Notes: a model not told the origin generated them from the letters alone. DNA of 64,000 nucleotides from Paraflavitalea soli (GCF_003555545.1 NZ_CP032157.1:376546-440545); one strand, 5' to 3'. Shown: positions 33,163 to 42,970, counted from the first letter of the stretch. Numbers and translations: made by a program.

Positions 33163-35139
33163 ATGCCTTTCCCCTGGAAAATTGTTTTCCTGTTACCCCT
33201 GCTGGCAACGGCTTGCCGCGATAAAAAAAACAATGGACCCAATGATCTTTCTTCCTTCCGTATACTGATCGACCAGGCCAATGACGAACAGCAAAAGCTG
33301 CCGCCACGCCTGGCAGCCGCACAAGCGGCTTATGCTCTTGCACTGTTGAGTGGTGATAAACCCGCCCAACTGGAGAGTATCCGCACTACCGGCGTGCTCT
33401 ACCTGGCGATGGACAGCATCGACCGGGCCATGGCGTCCTTCGTTCACTTGCAAAAGCTGGCCGACAGTGTAGGGGATAAAGAGAACCGGGGAATGGGATT
33501 GAACAATATCGGGTTGATCTTTTATGAAAGGTCGGTTTACGACAGCGCCATTATCTATTATGAACAGGCGGGCAGGCTATTCCGGACATTGGGCGATACC
33601 TTACGCATTATACAGGGGGATATCAATACCGGCATTGCCTACAAGAATATTGGTGATTATGAGAAGGCTTTTAGCCTGGCGACAGGTGCGGCGCGCATGA
33701 TGGAAGGGATGCCGGCCTCTGCCGAACTGGGTACGGTCTACAACACACTGGGCAATACGCTCAAAGACCTTAGCCGGCCAAAAGAAGCGCTGATCTATCA
33801 CCAAAAGGCCATTGCTATTCGCCGTCAGTTGAAAGACAGTATTGGCATTGCAGCCTCCCTCAACAATACCGGTAATGTATACAAGAGTATGAAAGCGTAT
33901 GGCCAGGCCATAGACCATTACCTGCAGGCACTGGCAATAAAAAATACAATGGGCTCGAAGCGATCGAGGATAACCACCATCGATAATATTGCCGAGGCCT
34001 ACCTGGGCATGCAGGAATACGGGCTGGCTGCACAATACGAAGCGGAAGCATTGGCAGGACGCAGCGAATCGGAGGACAAGGATGGCTGGATGTTGTCGGC
34101 CAACCGGATGGCAAAGATCCACATGGCCCGCCATGAACCTGATAAGGCAAAACAACTGGCCCTGCGCATCGACAGCCTGGCCAATGCTCCTATCTACATC
34201 AGCCATCAGTTAAAGAATGCATTGCTGCTGGAAGAGATCTATGCAGCTGCAAAAGATTATCCCAATGCCAACCGGTATGCAAAAAAGGCACTGGAGCTGA
34301 AAGACAGCCTGTTCAATGCAGACATGTCGGCTGCTATATCAGGCATGAATGCCCGTTACAATACAGAAGAACAACAGCAAAAGATAGCCCTGGCCGAAAA
34401 GAATGATATCATCCAGGAGCAGGAGATCAGTCAGCAGCGTAACTTTCTCCTGTTGATGGGATGTATCATTGCCTCCCTGCTGGTAATCACCTACCTGCTG
34501 TATGTTTCCAATAAACTACGGAAGAAAGCCCGGGAGCGTACAGAACTGTTGATGGCCGAGCTGAACCACCGGGTTAAGAACAGCCTGCAAATCATATCCG
34601 GCATATTGCAATTGCAAACATCTGTGACTGAAAACCCGCAGGAGATAGAGCGGATAGAAGCGGGGAGAAGCCGGATACAGTCGATCAGTATTGTACACAA
34701 CCTGCTTTACCAGAAAGAGTATACCGGCTCTATACAGATGGATGCTTTCATGACGCAGATCACCAACAATATCGGCCTGGCATTCCAGGACCAGCAGGCG
34801 GTAATAGCAGAGCACTCCATCGATCCTGTTGCGCTGAATGCCGATCAGGCCATACCCGTGGGGTTGATCGCCAATGAGCTATTGATCAATATTTATAAAT
34901 ACAGCCAGACCAGCGGAGAGCCGTTGGTCGTGCGAATTGGCATGACACTGGACAAAAACACCTGCCGGCTGATGATCCGGGATAACGGGCAGTCCTGGGA
35001 TATGGCTGCCGCCCGGCGACAGCGTAAAGGGCTTGGCCTGCTGCTGGTCAATATGCTTATTCAGCAACTGAAAGCCACCTGGCAATCGGCCCGGGAAGCC
35101 GGAGAAAATGTACAACTTGTAAGTTTTACCAAAGCATAA
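33163..35139 (+). CDS. TPR sensor histidine kinase (HisKA_2/HWE type)
   Basis: 658 residues. The N-terminus LLPLLATACRDKK is a lipobox-like signal (Cys18). Residues ~45-400 are tetratricopeptide repeats (for example AIIYYEQAGRLFRTLGDTLRIIQGDINTGIAYKNIGDYEKAF), then a membrane helix at ~427-447. The cytoplasmic kinase has the HisKA_2 motif AELNHRVKNSLQIISGIL (phospho-accepting His469) and a HATPase_c domain with NELLINIYKYS (N box), RDNGQSWD and GLGLLLVNML (G boxes). It should sense a periplasmic signal through the TPRs and phosphorylate the response regulator encoded 11 bases downstream. A lipobox together with a later transmembrane helix is unusual. Confidence 0.9.
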   Translation: MPFPWKIVFLLPLLATACRDKKNNGPNDLSSFRILIDQANDEQQKLPPRLAAAQAAYALALLSGDKPAQLESIRTTGVLYLAMDSIDRAMASFVHLQKLADSVGDKENRGMGLNNIGLIFYERSVYDSAIIYYEQAGRLFRTLGDTLRIIQGDINTGIAYKNIGDYEKAFSLATGAARMMEGMPASAELGTVYNTLGNTLKDLSRPKEALIYHQKAIAIRRQLKDSIGIAASLNNTGNVYKSMKAYGQAIDHYLQALAIKNTMGSKRSRITTIDNIAEAYLGMQEYGLAAQYEAEALAGRSESEDKDGWMLSANRMAKIHMARHEPDKAKQLALRIDSLANAPIYISHQLKNALLLEEIYAAAKDYPNANRYAKKALELKDSLFNADMSAAISGMNARYNTEEQQQKIALAEKNDIIQEQEISQQRNFLLLMGCIIASLLVITYLLYVSNKLRKKARERTELLMAELNHRVKNSLQIISGILQLQTSVTENPQEIERIEAGRSRIQSISIVHNLLYQKEYTGSIQMDAFMTQITNNIGLAFQDQQAVIAEHSIDPVALNADQAIPVGLIANELLINIYKYSQTSGEPLVVRIGMTLDKNTCRLMIRDNGQSWDMAAARRQRKGLGLLLVNMLIQQLKATWQSAREAGENVQLVSFTKA

Positions 35140-35150
35140 AACACCATTGT

Positions 35151-35900
35151 ATGGAAAAGAAAAGAGTGCTGATCGTAGAAGATGAGATCATTGTAAGTGC
35201 AGCCATGACACTTACGCTTAGCCGGAAGGGGTATGAATGCCTGGCCCTCCCTTCGGGCGAAGAGGCCCTGGAAGCATTGCACGAATTTGAGCCCGATGTG
35301 ATATTGATGGACATTGGGCTGGCAGGGATGATCGACGGCATTTCTACTGCGGGTATTATCCGGCAGCAATCGGCCAAACCCATTGTGTTTATTACAGAAC
35401 AGACCAATATGCAGGTATTTCAACAGGCAAAGGGAGCCCTTCCGCAATATTATATCAACAAGCCCTATACCGATGCTGCGCTCATCCAGGCTGTAGAACT
35501 GGCCTTGCTAAAGCCGTTGTCTGTACAAGCCTCCCCGGCACCAAACCAAACCATTATGACCCTGGGCGAGCGGGTGGCCGATGGGATATTCGTTTACTAT
35601 GGTAATGAATATACGAAGGTATTGTTTAAAGATATTCTTTACCTGGAGGCCAATGGCATGTTTACCCTGGTCCATTGTGCGCAGGATAAATGCTACAAAC
35701 TTTCGTTAAGCTCCAATAATGTGGTGGCGCAACTGGCCAATCCGGCTTTTGTGCGCACCAGCAGGTCATTTTATGTGAATATCCACCGCATAGACAGTAT
35801 ACGCAATGATGAACTGATCGTGGATAAGAAGCATGTGCCGATGACTAAAAACTATAAGGCTGATATCCTCAGCCGCGTTACCCGCATTGCGCAGCAATAG
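35151..35900 (+). CDS. LytTR-family response regulator
   Basis: 249 residues. Receiver domain 4-120 with the acidic pair Glu10/Asp11 after VLIVE, phospho-acceptor Asp54 in VILMDIGL, and the conserved Lys in YINKPYT. The LytTR DNA-binding domain spans ~145-245 (VLFKDILYLEANGMFTLVHC, FVRTSRSFYVNIHRIDSI). It is partner of the kinase encoded 11 bases upstream. The LytTR output binds paired direct repeats near target promoters; no obvious pair stands out in its immediate surroundings. Convergent with the GH95 gene, 14 bases apart. Confidence 0.92.
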   Translation: MEKKRVLIVEDEIIVSAAMTLTLSRKGYECLALPSGEEALEALHEFEPDVILMDIGLAGMIDGISTAGIIRQQSAKPIVFITEQTNMQVFQQAKGALPQYYINKPYTDAALIQAVELALLKPLSVQASPAPNQTIMTLGERVADGIFVYYGNEYTKVLFKDILYLEANGMFTLVHCAQDKCYKLSLSSNNVVAQLANPAFVRTSRSFYVNIHRIDSIRNDELIVDKKHVPMTKNYKADILSRVTRIAQQ

Positions 35901-35914
35901 ATAGGCTCTGCAAT

Positions 35915-38170
35915 CTAATAGGCTTCAAATTCCACTACCTGCCCTTGTCTCAGGTGAAGCGGCAGGGTATCGACGCCTTCTGTGGCGCCAGGGATAATTA
36001 CTTTGCTTTGTATCCTGTATTTTTTAAAAGGCAACCTGATGTTTAATAGCCCATCCCTGGTGGCAGTAACTTTTACATATACCGGTACACCTTTTTCTTT
36101 ACGGGCGCTTACCAGGAAAGCTCCTTCTGCACGCAGATCAGTAAAAGACACCTCCTGCCATGATTTCGGAACAGCCGGAAATACTTCTACATACCCTTCC
36201 CGGCTTTGCAAGAGCAGCTCCTGCACGCCCTGGGCAAAAGCAAAATTACCTTCCAGCGTAAATGGGCGATAGGTAAAGCCCGAGTATTGTCCGCCTTTCT
36301 GATCACCGTTGAGATGGAAACTATTGGGTGAACAGAAATTGGAGGCGAATATCTGTAACTGTTGTACCGCTTTGTCTGCTTCATAGGCCCGTGCATAGAG
36401 GCAGGCCATCCAGCTGAAAGAATAACCACACCAGGCACGTGTGCCCATCGCCTCGATCCCTTTGAGGGAGTTTTCGATTACTGTTCTGTCGGCTGGCCGG
36501 TTAATGTCCAGCAATGCCAGGGGATAAATGGCCATGTATTGGCTCATATGCCGGTGCGATGCTTCGAGGTTTTCTCCGGGTGCGAGGGTAAAACCTGTTT
36601 CATTTACTTCAAAAGCAGGTAGTTCATTCAATACCTGCTGCCAATGTTGACTCTCTGCTGTTTTGCCATGGGCCTTGCTGACTTCAGCGGCTGCTTTAAA
36701 AAGAAACTTCGCCAGCGACAGATCATAATTACTCCATTGCCTGAACCAGGCCCTGATATCATTGTCGTGGTATTCCGGGCTGGAGCTTAAGGGCAGCATA
36801 CGCACGCCGTTTTCCAATCGCGTAATATTTTCCAGGAAAGTAGCTGCCGCATGTAAATAAGGATAGGCCTTGTTGGCCAGGAATTGCGGGTCCATGGAAT
36901 ACTTCCATTGCCAGTAAAAATGCTGGCTTAGCCAGGCGCTCACGGTGGGTGACAGTGCATATTGTATCCAGCCGCCCATGGGAGCGCCGCTGATGGTGGC
37001 CACACCCGGGACATTCAATCCGCCTACTTCAAAATACTGTTTGGTAAACTGTTCATTACCGGCTTTTATTTTCCAGAGCCAATCGGTAAAGCTGGCGCTT
37101 TCGCTAAGGTGATTGGCCGTATAGGCAGGCCAATAACTCAGTTGCGTATTGAGGTCATTATGAAAATCTCCTTTCCAGGGCGGCAGGCTGCCATTATCGG
37201 CCGTCCAAACCGCCTGCAGCGTAATAGCAGGTGCGCCCGGACGCGCCACACAACCCAGCTTATATAGCTCCAGGTAATATTGTTTTTCCAGTAAACTATC
37301 GGGCAGCGCCACGGATGATTGTTTCCAGAATTGCTTCCACCAATTGATATGTGAGGTCTGACCGGTATTGTACAGGTTAGCGATAGCAGCAGGGGCGATC
37401 ACTGCCTGTTGTGTATTGGTGATGGTCCAGGTACCCTGTAGCGAACCTCCTTTGCCTGATTGCCATTTAACCAGTACTTCATAATATTTTCCCTGTGCGG
37501 TGGGTTGGTGGTACAGGATGCTTTGGTTGCCTTGCGTTAAGGTGCCTGTTGAATACCCCAGCTTTTGCAATCCTTCACCGGCATGGCTATTGTCGTTCGT
37601 TGCCTTGATATTGCCGCTATAGTTATGCATCACCAGGGCCGGATCTATACCGGCAGGCAGGTGCTCAAAACGGAAATAACCCCGTTGTTCGCTGGCCTGT
37701 ACATAACAACTGAAAATGGCCCCGTTTTCAAAGCGTACTGTATTGATAGCTGTTTTGATGTCAAGTATATTCGATACTACTTTACCCAAAGGGGAGATGT
37801 CAAACTCGATGGCTGCGGCCGGCAGTTTGGTAGGGTAGGGAGATTGGTCATAAGGAGCATCCAGGGCATTTTGTACCGGCTGGTAATCCTTTTTCAATAC
37901 CTGGGCTTCCACCCATTTGAAGGTGTAGCCGGTAAGATCCAGCGCTTTGCGGTCGTCCCAGAGATCGGCCCTGTCAAGTGACAACCTTAGCCGCTTGTTC
38001 TTTTCCCATACCAGGGCGCCCAGCATGCCATTACCCAGGGGCATGGCCTCATCCCAGCGCGTGGCCAGTTTGTTGAATGATAAGTTGTGTCGAACTGTTG
38101 GCTGCGCTGCTGCCTGGGTAATGCCAGCCAGCAATAATATTGTACACGCGTAGAATAATTGTTTGGTCAT
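35915..38170 (-). CDS. Glycoside hydrolase family 95-like (alpha-L-fucosidase type)
   Basis: 751 residues from the ATG at 38170. The frame is open 30 codons upstream, but MTKQLFYACTILLLAGITQAAAQ is the signal peptide. Family marks are RWDEAMPLGNGMLGALVWEKNKRLRLSLDRADLWDD near the N-terminus, an (alpha/alpha)6 middle with SSSPEYHDNDIRAWFRQW, and the C-terminal FTLEGNFAFAQGVQELLLQS with FPAVPKSWQEVSFTDLRAEGAFLVSA, both typical of GH95. GH95 enzymes remove alpha-1,2-fucose or L-galactose from plant or host glycans. The N-terminal domain is more diverged than in characterised members, so substrate is uncertain. It has no polysaccharide-utilization partners nearby, and is followed by an FtsX permease on the same strand. 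Confidence 0.82.
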   Translation of the reverse strand: MTKQLFYACTILLLAGITQAAAQPTVRHNLSFNKLATRWDEAMPLGNGMLGALVWEKNKRLRLSLDRADLWDDRKALDLTGYTFKWVEAQVLKKDYQPVQNALDAPYDQSPYPTKLPAAAIEFDISPLGKVVSNILDIKTAINTVRFENGAIFSCYVQASEQRGYFRFEHLPAGIDPALVMHNYSGNIKATNDNSHAGEGLQKLGYSTGTLTQGNQSILYHQPTAQGKYYEVLVKWQSGKGGSLQGTWTITNTQQAVIAPAAIANLYNTGQTSHINWWKQFWKQSSVALPDSLLEKQYYLELYKLGCVARPGAPAITLQAVWTADNGSLPPWKGDFHNDLNTQLSYWPAYTANHLSESASFTDWLWKIKAGNEQFTKQYFEVGGLNVPGVATISGAPMGGWIQYALSPTVSAWLSQHFYWQWKYSMDPQFLANKAYPYLHAAATFLENITRLENGVRMLPLSSSPEYHDNDIRAWFRQWSNYDLSLAKFLFKAAAEVSKAHGKTAESQHWQQVLNELPAFEVNETGFTLAPGENLEASHRHMSQYMAIYPLALLDINRPADRTVIENSLKGIEAMGTRAWCGYSFSWMACLYARAYEADKAVQQLQIFASNFCSPNSFHLNGDQKGGQYSGFTYRPFTLEGNFAFAQGVQELLLQSREGYVEVFPAVPKSWQEVSFTDLRAEGAFLVSARKEKGVPVYVKVTATRDGLLNIRLPFKKYRIQSKVIIPGATEGVDTLPLHLRQGQVVEFEAY

Positions 38171-38270
38171 GCTTGCTTCAATCAGTGCCAAAAGGTAAGG
38201 CATAATTGGGAAGCAGGCCTGCTTGACAGACAATAAAAAATGCGCATACGGTTGCACCAACTGCCGGGCG

Positions 38271-40640
38271 TTACTCCGTTCGCAGGCTCTTTACCGGGTT
38301 GGCCAGGGCTGCCCTGATAGCCTGCACACTAATGGTGACAATGGTGATCACAATAGCCAATATCGCTGCTATCACGAACACTATTGGCTGGATGCTGATC
38401 CGGTAATTATATTGTTGCAACCAGTCGTGCAGGTAATAATAGGTAATGGGTGTTGCGATCACGCAACTGATCAACACCAGCACGATAAAGTCTTTTGACA
38501 ACAGCATCCACAGTTGTGATACCGAGGCGCCCAATACTTTGCGGATACCTATTTCTTTGGTGCGTTGTTCGGCTATATAGGCAGCCAGGCCAAAGAGTCC
38601 CAGGCAACTGATAAAGATGGCCAGACCGGCAAAGAGGGCCGACAATTGACCGATCAATACTTCCAGTTTGAATTTGGCGGCATAACTCTGGTCCACAAAT
38701 TCATATTGGTAGGGATAGGCCGGGTTGTATTTATTGAAGATGGTGGTAAGCTGTGCAAGGGCATTGGCCGTGTTCGTATTGGGCGACAAGCGATACAGCA
38801 GGTGTCCCTGCGCACCGCGATCGATCACAAACATGGTGGGATCGGCAGGAGAAAAAGGAGAAAGCATGAGTGCATCTTTTACTACACCAGCGATCTGCCG
38901 CGCCCTGCCACCCCAGCGAATGGTTTGGTTAACCGGGTCTTTGATGCGTAAGCGGGCGATCGCTGCCTCATTAAAGATCACCTGGTTGCTATCGGCTACA
39001 CCGGCAAAATCACGGCCTTGTATTATTTGCATGCCCATCGTTTTGAAATAATCTTCCGTTACCATGATAATACCCATCTCTACCGTTTCCCCTGCTTTTT
39101 TGCCGGGCCACTGGCCAATATCAGAATGCCAGTATACGTCCGTGGCCGGGCTGCTGGCGGTGGTCACCTGGCTAGCAATGCCCTGGGCGATCAATTCATT
39201 TTTCAGGGCCGTGTAGTTATTGGTGAGATCGGAGCTGGAAGGGCTCATCACCAGCCGGTCGAGGTCATAACCACTCGGGCGGCTTTTGGCATGTTGCACC
39301 TGCTGGTAAATAATGACCGTACTGGTGATCAAGGCAATGGAACAACTGAATTGTGCCACTACCAGTATTTTGCGGAAAGGAGAATTGGACTTGCCGCTGC
39401 CCACACTGCTTTTCAATACTTTCACCGGCTGAAAGGAAGAAAGATAGAAAGCTGGCCGGCTGCCCGCGATGAGGGCGGTGACGAGTACGCCAGCCAACAG
39501 CAGTCCCCAGAAACCTGTACTGCCAACAGGCAATGCCAATTGACCGCCCGTAAGTGTATTAAAGGCAGGTAAGGCCATTTGCACGAAGACTACGGCAAAT
39601 ACAAAGGCGATCAGCGTGAGCACGAGTGATTCAGCGAGGAATTGCAGGATGAGGTCTTTCCGGCGTGAGCCTACTGCTTTCCGTACGCCTACTTCACGCG
39701 CTCTTTTTTCAGAACGGGCCGTGGTGAGGTTGATGAAGTTGATACAGGCGATCAGCAATACCAGCACACCGATCAGCGTAAAAGTGTGTACATATTCAAG
39801 AAAGCCCGCCGTGTCTTTTCCGTTTATATAGTTTGAATACAAATGCCAGCGCTCCAGGGGCTGTAAGGTGACATAGGAGTTCATGGCATTGGTGTTCCCT
39901 TTTTCACTGTGCTCAATAGTTCTGATCTTGCCGGCCACCTGTGCCAGGGTAACGCCAGGCTTCAGTTGTACAAATATTTGGTATCCGTTGTTGTCAAAAC
40001 TGCTGTAGCCTTCCTTCATGCCGGGGTTTGCCTGTTCCAGGTAGCTGAAAGGCACCACGAAGTTGAATTGCAGCGTGGAGTTGGCCGGAATATCTTTTAG
40101 TATACCTGTTACTCTCAGGTCATTTTGGTTGTTGTACCGCACCATCTTATTAATGGGGTCCGCATCTCCAAACAAGGCTTTGGCCGTGCTTTCAGTCAAC
40201 ACAATAGAATAGGCGTCGGCAAATACCGTATTGGGATCACCTTTTGTAAGCGGATACCGGAACATCTTTAGAAAATCACCGCCCGCCTGAGCGCCCCGCA
40301 AAAACAACTTTTTATCACCTACCATCAACCCACGCTGACTTATCCAATCACTGATGGCCACATGTTCAATTTCCGGGATCTCATTGGCCAGCGCAATCGC
40401 TAGTTTGGGTGAAGTGGACCTGAAAGTAAGCGTGTCACCATTGCTGTCGTAATTGCGTTGTACCCGGTATAACTGCTGATAACCCGGTAAGAACCGGTCG
40501 TAGGAGTATTCATTGTATACCCACAGGCCGATCAGGAGGGCTACCGCCATGCCGGCGGCCAGTCCCAGTACATTGATCACACTGTATGCTTTATTTTTCA
40601 GCAGGTTCCGCCAGGCGGTTTTCAGGTAGTTGCGCCACAT
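38271..40640 (-). CDS. FtsX-type ABC transporter permease (MacB_PCD)
   Basis: 789 residues with the layout of the large Bacteroidota permeases. There is a first membrane helix near 20-42 in WRNLLKNKAYSVINVLGLAAGMAVALL, a MacB periplasmic domain, and three helices with the hallmark NFINLTTARSEKRAREVGVRKAVGSRRKDLILQFLAES. A second periplasmic domain follows, and a second helix triplet with AYIAEQRTKEIGIRKVLGASVSQLWMLLSKDF. It needs a cytoplasmic ATPase; none is encoded nearby, as is common for these genes. Substrates are usually lipoproteins, peptides or antimicrobials, not readable here. It is 140 bases from the GlxA-type gene and 100 from the GH95 start. Confidence 0.92.
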   Translation of the reverse strand: MWRNYLKTAWRNLLKNKAYSVINVLGLAAGMAVALLIGLWVYNEYSYDRFLPGYQQLYRVQRNYDSNGDTLTFRSTSPKLAIALANEIPEIEHVAISDWISQRGLMVGDKKLFLRGAQAGGDFLKMFRYPLTKGDPNTVFADAYSIVLTESTAKALFGDADPINKMVRYNNQNDLRVTGILKDIPANSTLQFNFVVPFSYLEQANPGMKEGYSSFDNNGYQIFVQLKPGVTLAQVAGKIRTIEHSEKGNTNAMNSYVTLQPLERWHLYSNYINGKDTAGFLEYVHTFTLIGVLVLLIACINFINLTTARSEKRAREVGVRKAVGSRRKDLILQFLAESLVLTLIAFVFAVVFVQMALPAFNTLTGGQLALPVGSTGFWGLLLAGVLVTALIAGSRPAFYLSSFQPVKVLKSSVGSGKSNSPFRKILVVAQFSCSIALITSTVIIYQQVQHAKSRPSGYDLDRLVMSPSSSDLTNNYTALKNELIAQGIASQVTTASSPATDVYWHSDIGQWPGKKAGETVEMGIIMVTEDYFKTMGMQIIQGRDFAGVADSNQVIFNEAAIARLRIKDPVNQTIRWGGRARQIAGVVKDALMLSPFSPADPTMFVIDRGAQGHLLYRLSPNTNTANALAQLTTIFNKYNPAYPYQYEFVDQSYAAKFKLEVLIGQLSALFAGLAIFISCLGLFGLAAYIAEQRTKEIGIRKVLGASVSQLWMLLSKDFIVLVLISCVIATPITYYYLHDWLQQYNYRISIQPIVFVIAAILAIVITIVTISVQAIRAALANPVKSLRTE

Positions 40641-40779
40641 AGTGAAATGGTTGAATTGGTGTAGGCAGTGAAACGCACAAATAATACCATTTCCAGGGCG
40701 CTGTGATAACCAGCTTGTTAAGCAAAGGATGCCTGGGGAGATGTACGCTTTTGATACAATGGATGTCCTGTTTCGGAGA

Positions 40780-41796
40780 TCATTCCACTTCTCTCACCAG
40801 CGAAGTGCGGAAAGTATTGCGGTAGGAACTGGGTGTTACTTTCAAATGCCGCAGGAATACCCGGCGCATGGACACCATACCGCCGAGGCCGCATTTTTCA
40901 GCGATCTGCTCTATATTGAGGTCTGAGTCTGAGAGGAACTTGCGGGCTATATCCAGCCGCATTTTCTCCAGGAACTTGGCAGGAGTAAGACCGGTCTCTT
41001 TAAAGAACACGCGACTGAAATTGCGCACGCTCATATTGGCCTGCGTAGCCATATCCTCTACCTGTAGCGGTTGGTGCAGGTGCTGCAACAGCCAGGGGTG
41101 GATGGTCCTCACCAGCGGGCTTGTCAATTCAAGCGGCGGCAGGGATTGGCCAAACTGATTTTGACTGCCCGGCCTTTTCAAATGCAATACCAGCTTACGG
41201 GCTACTGTGAGCGCAATATCACGGCCCAGGTCTTCCTCTACCAGCGCCAGCGCGAGGTCCATGCCCGAAGTGAGCCCGCCGGAAGTATAGACACTGCCAT
41301 CCTGCACATAAAAAGGACTGCTATCTACCTGTACCAACGGATAATCATATTGTAATTGCTCACAGTATTCCCAATGCGTGGTGGCATGTCGATGGTCCAG
41401 CAAGCCCGCTTTGGCCAATGCAAAAGCACCTACACATACCGAGCCCATACGACGTACCCGTTTCTGGTTATTGCGTAGCCAATCAAAGAACGCGGCCGGC
41501 AGCTGACCGGCTGTGGCAAAGGACATACCGCCGATCAACATCGTGTCAACCGGGAAATCAATATCCACCACATTCACCGCACAGGTAAGTGTAATACCTG
41601 AAGCTGATACCACACGCTTCGACCGGGTAGCAGAAGCGAGTATGATCTCGTAGCCAAAAGCATCACTGCCGGTGGCGGCAGCTGCCACTTTGGAAGCCAG
41701 TGAAAAGACATCCCCGGGGCCTGCCACATCGAGCAGGTGCGCCCCGGGCATGGCTACAAGAACAACTTTCCTTTTGCTTTTGCGGGTAGGTCCCAT
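40780..41796 (-). CDS. GlxA-family transcriptional regulator (DJ-1/PfpI plus AraC HTH)
   Basis: 338 residues. Residues ~10-195 form a DJ-1/PfpI-like domain (KVVLVAMPGAHLLDVAGPGDVFSLA, and the elbow GSVCVGAFALAKAGLLDHRHATTHW with its Cys). Residues ~225-330 are an AraC-type double HTH (LQVEDMATQANMSVRNFSRVFFKETGLTPAKFLEKMRLD, IEQIAEKCGLGGMVSMRRVFLRHLKVTPSSYR). Usual role: control of catabolic or stress genes in response to a small nitrogenous or aldehyde ligand. Its target is not evident. GAPDH lies just upstream on the same strand (36 bases). Confidence 0.92.
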   Translation of the reverse strand: MGPTRKSKRKVVLVAMPGAHLLDVAGPGDVFSLASKVAAAATGSDAFGYEIILASATRSKRVVSASGITLTCAVNVVDIDFPVDTMLIGGMSFATAGQLPAAFFDWLRNNQKRVRRMGSVCVGAFALAKAGLLDHRHATTHWEYCEQLQYDYPLVQVDSSPFYVQDGSVYTSGGLTSGMDLALALVEEDLGRDIALTVARKLVLHLKRPGSQNQFGQSLPPLELTSPLVRTIHPWLLQHLHQPLQVEDMATQANMSVRNFSRVFFKETGLTPAKFLEKMRLDIARKFLSDSDLNIEQIAEKCGLGGMVSMRRVFLRHLKVTPSSYRNTFRTSLVREVE

Positions 41797-41832
41797 AATA
41801 GCTGTTTTGGCAAATGTAAACCAGATAGTTTG

Positions 41833-42813
41833 TTACAGTTCCGTAATCAATTCTGAGATCCTGTTGGAGATACCCATCTCATTATCGTACCAGGCTACCA
41901 CCTTCACCGTCTTTTGGATCACTTTGGTGAGCTTGCCATCAATAATGGAAGAATGCGTATTGCCGAGGATATCCGCCGATACCAGCGGCTCTTCTGTGTA
42001 TTCGAGAATACCTTTCAATGGGCCATCCGCATATTGCTTAAACAGCGCATTCAAAACGTCTGCAGAAACTGCTTTGGAAAGATTCACCGTGATATCAGCT
42101 ACCGATCCGTCAATCACCGGCACCCGGTAAGAATAACCATCCATTTTCCCTTTGAGCGCAGGCAGCACATCGCCAATCGCCTTGGCCGCGCCGGTACTGG
42201 TGGGAATAATGGAATGCGTAGCAGCACGGGCCCGGCGCAGATCGCGGTGGGGAGCATCCTGCAATTGCTGGTCAGCTGTGAAAGCATGCACAGTACTCAT
42301 AAAGCCACTCTCAATGCCAAATTCTTTCTCCAGTATATACAGCACAGGAGCAATACCACCCGTAGTACAGGACGCCGTGGAATAGATATCATCATCACCG
42401 ATCAGTTCATTGTTGATACCGTGCACAATCGTCTTTACGCCGCCCGTGGCAGGCGCAGTGATCAACACCTTTTTAGCACCGGCACTCAGGTGCGCCCGGG
42501 CAGCAGCCCGATCCGTAAAGCGGCCGGTCGATTCAATCACTACATCAATGTCCAATGCTGCCCAGGGAAGTTTGGCTGGATCTTTTTCACTCAGCATCTT
42601 AATAACCTTCCCGTTTACCGTCAGTTCTTTATCGGTGGCTGCTATAGTGCCGGGAAACTTACCATGCGCACTGTCAAACTTCAGCAGGTGCGCAAGCGTG
42701 GCCACATCAGTGAGGTCATTAATTGCCACTACTTCAATACCAGGCTTATCCTGCAATGCCCTTAAGGTCATACGGCCTATTCTTCCAAATCCGTTAATAG
42801 CTACCTTCTTCAT
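41833..42813 (-). CDS. gap: Glyceraldehyde-3-phosphate dehydrogenase (type I)
   Basis: 326 residues, near the usual 330-335. NAD-binding fold GFGRIG (8-13) with INDLTD (31-36); catalytic Cys149 in SCTT and His176 in TVHAFTADQ; phosphate-site RRARAA and STGAAKAIG. It catalyses the NAD-dependent oxidation and phosphorylation of glyceraldehyde 3-phosphate in glycolysis. Odd point: after the catalytic SCTT the usual NC is replaced by GG (SCTTGGIAP), so this could be a paralogue with a shifted role rather than the main glycolytic enzyme. It is not next to pgk or tpi. A -7-like box lies at 42835-42842. Confidence 0.92.
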   Translation of the reverse strand: MKKVAINGFGRIGRMTLRALQDKPGIEVVAINDLTDVATLAHLLKFDSAHGKFPGTIAATDKELTVNGKVIKMLSEKDPAKLPWAALDIDVVIESTGRFTDRAAARAHLSAGAKKVLITAPATGGVKTIVHGINNELIGDDDIYSTASCTTGGIAPVLYILEKEFGIESGFMSTVHAFTADQQLQDAPHRDLRRARAATHSIIPTSTGAAKAIGDVLPALKGKMDGYSYRVPVIDGSVADITVNLSKAVSADVLNALFKQYADGPLKGILEYTEEPLVSADILGNTHSSIIDGKLTKVIQKTVKVVAWYDNEMGISNRISELITEL

Positions 42814-42834
42814 ACTATTTTATTTATTTCCCCC

Positions 42835-42842
42835 TAAAGGTA
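42835..42842 (-). promoter_or_regulatory. -7 box of the GAPDH gene
   Basis: On the minus strand TACCTTTA, seven of eight matches to TAnnTTTG, 21 bases before the ATG. CTGG lies 20 bases upstream in the -33 position, a poor fit. Confidence 0.4.
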
Positions 42843-42897
42843 GTGGCTGGCTGGCCTGTCTGCCAGGACATAAAATATACCATTCCGGCCATCGGGC

Positions 42898-42970
42898 AAG
42901 GTGTTAGGTTTTAGGCATTAGGTTTTAGCTAACAGCCACTACCGCGCAGCTAAAAGCTAACACCTGTTTT
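42898..42970. repeat. TTAGGTTTTAGG-type intergenic repeat with hairpin
   Basis: GTGTTAGG and CATTAGG-type words are repeated within AGGTGTTAG to CTAACACCT, whose arms (42899-42907 and 42957-42965) pair perfectly. Inside, TTTTAGCT pairs with AGCTAAAA. A T-run follows (42967-42971). Similar TAACACCTAAC/GCCTAAAAGCTAAC words recur at 59163-59196. The hairpin lies between divergent GAPDH and S9 peptidase genes. Confidence 0.6.
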
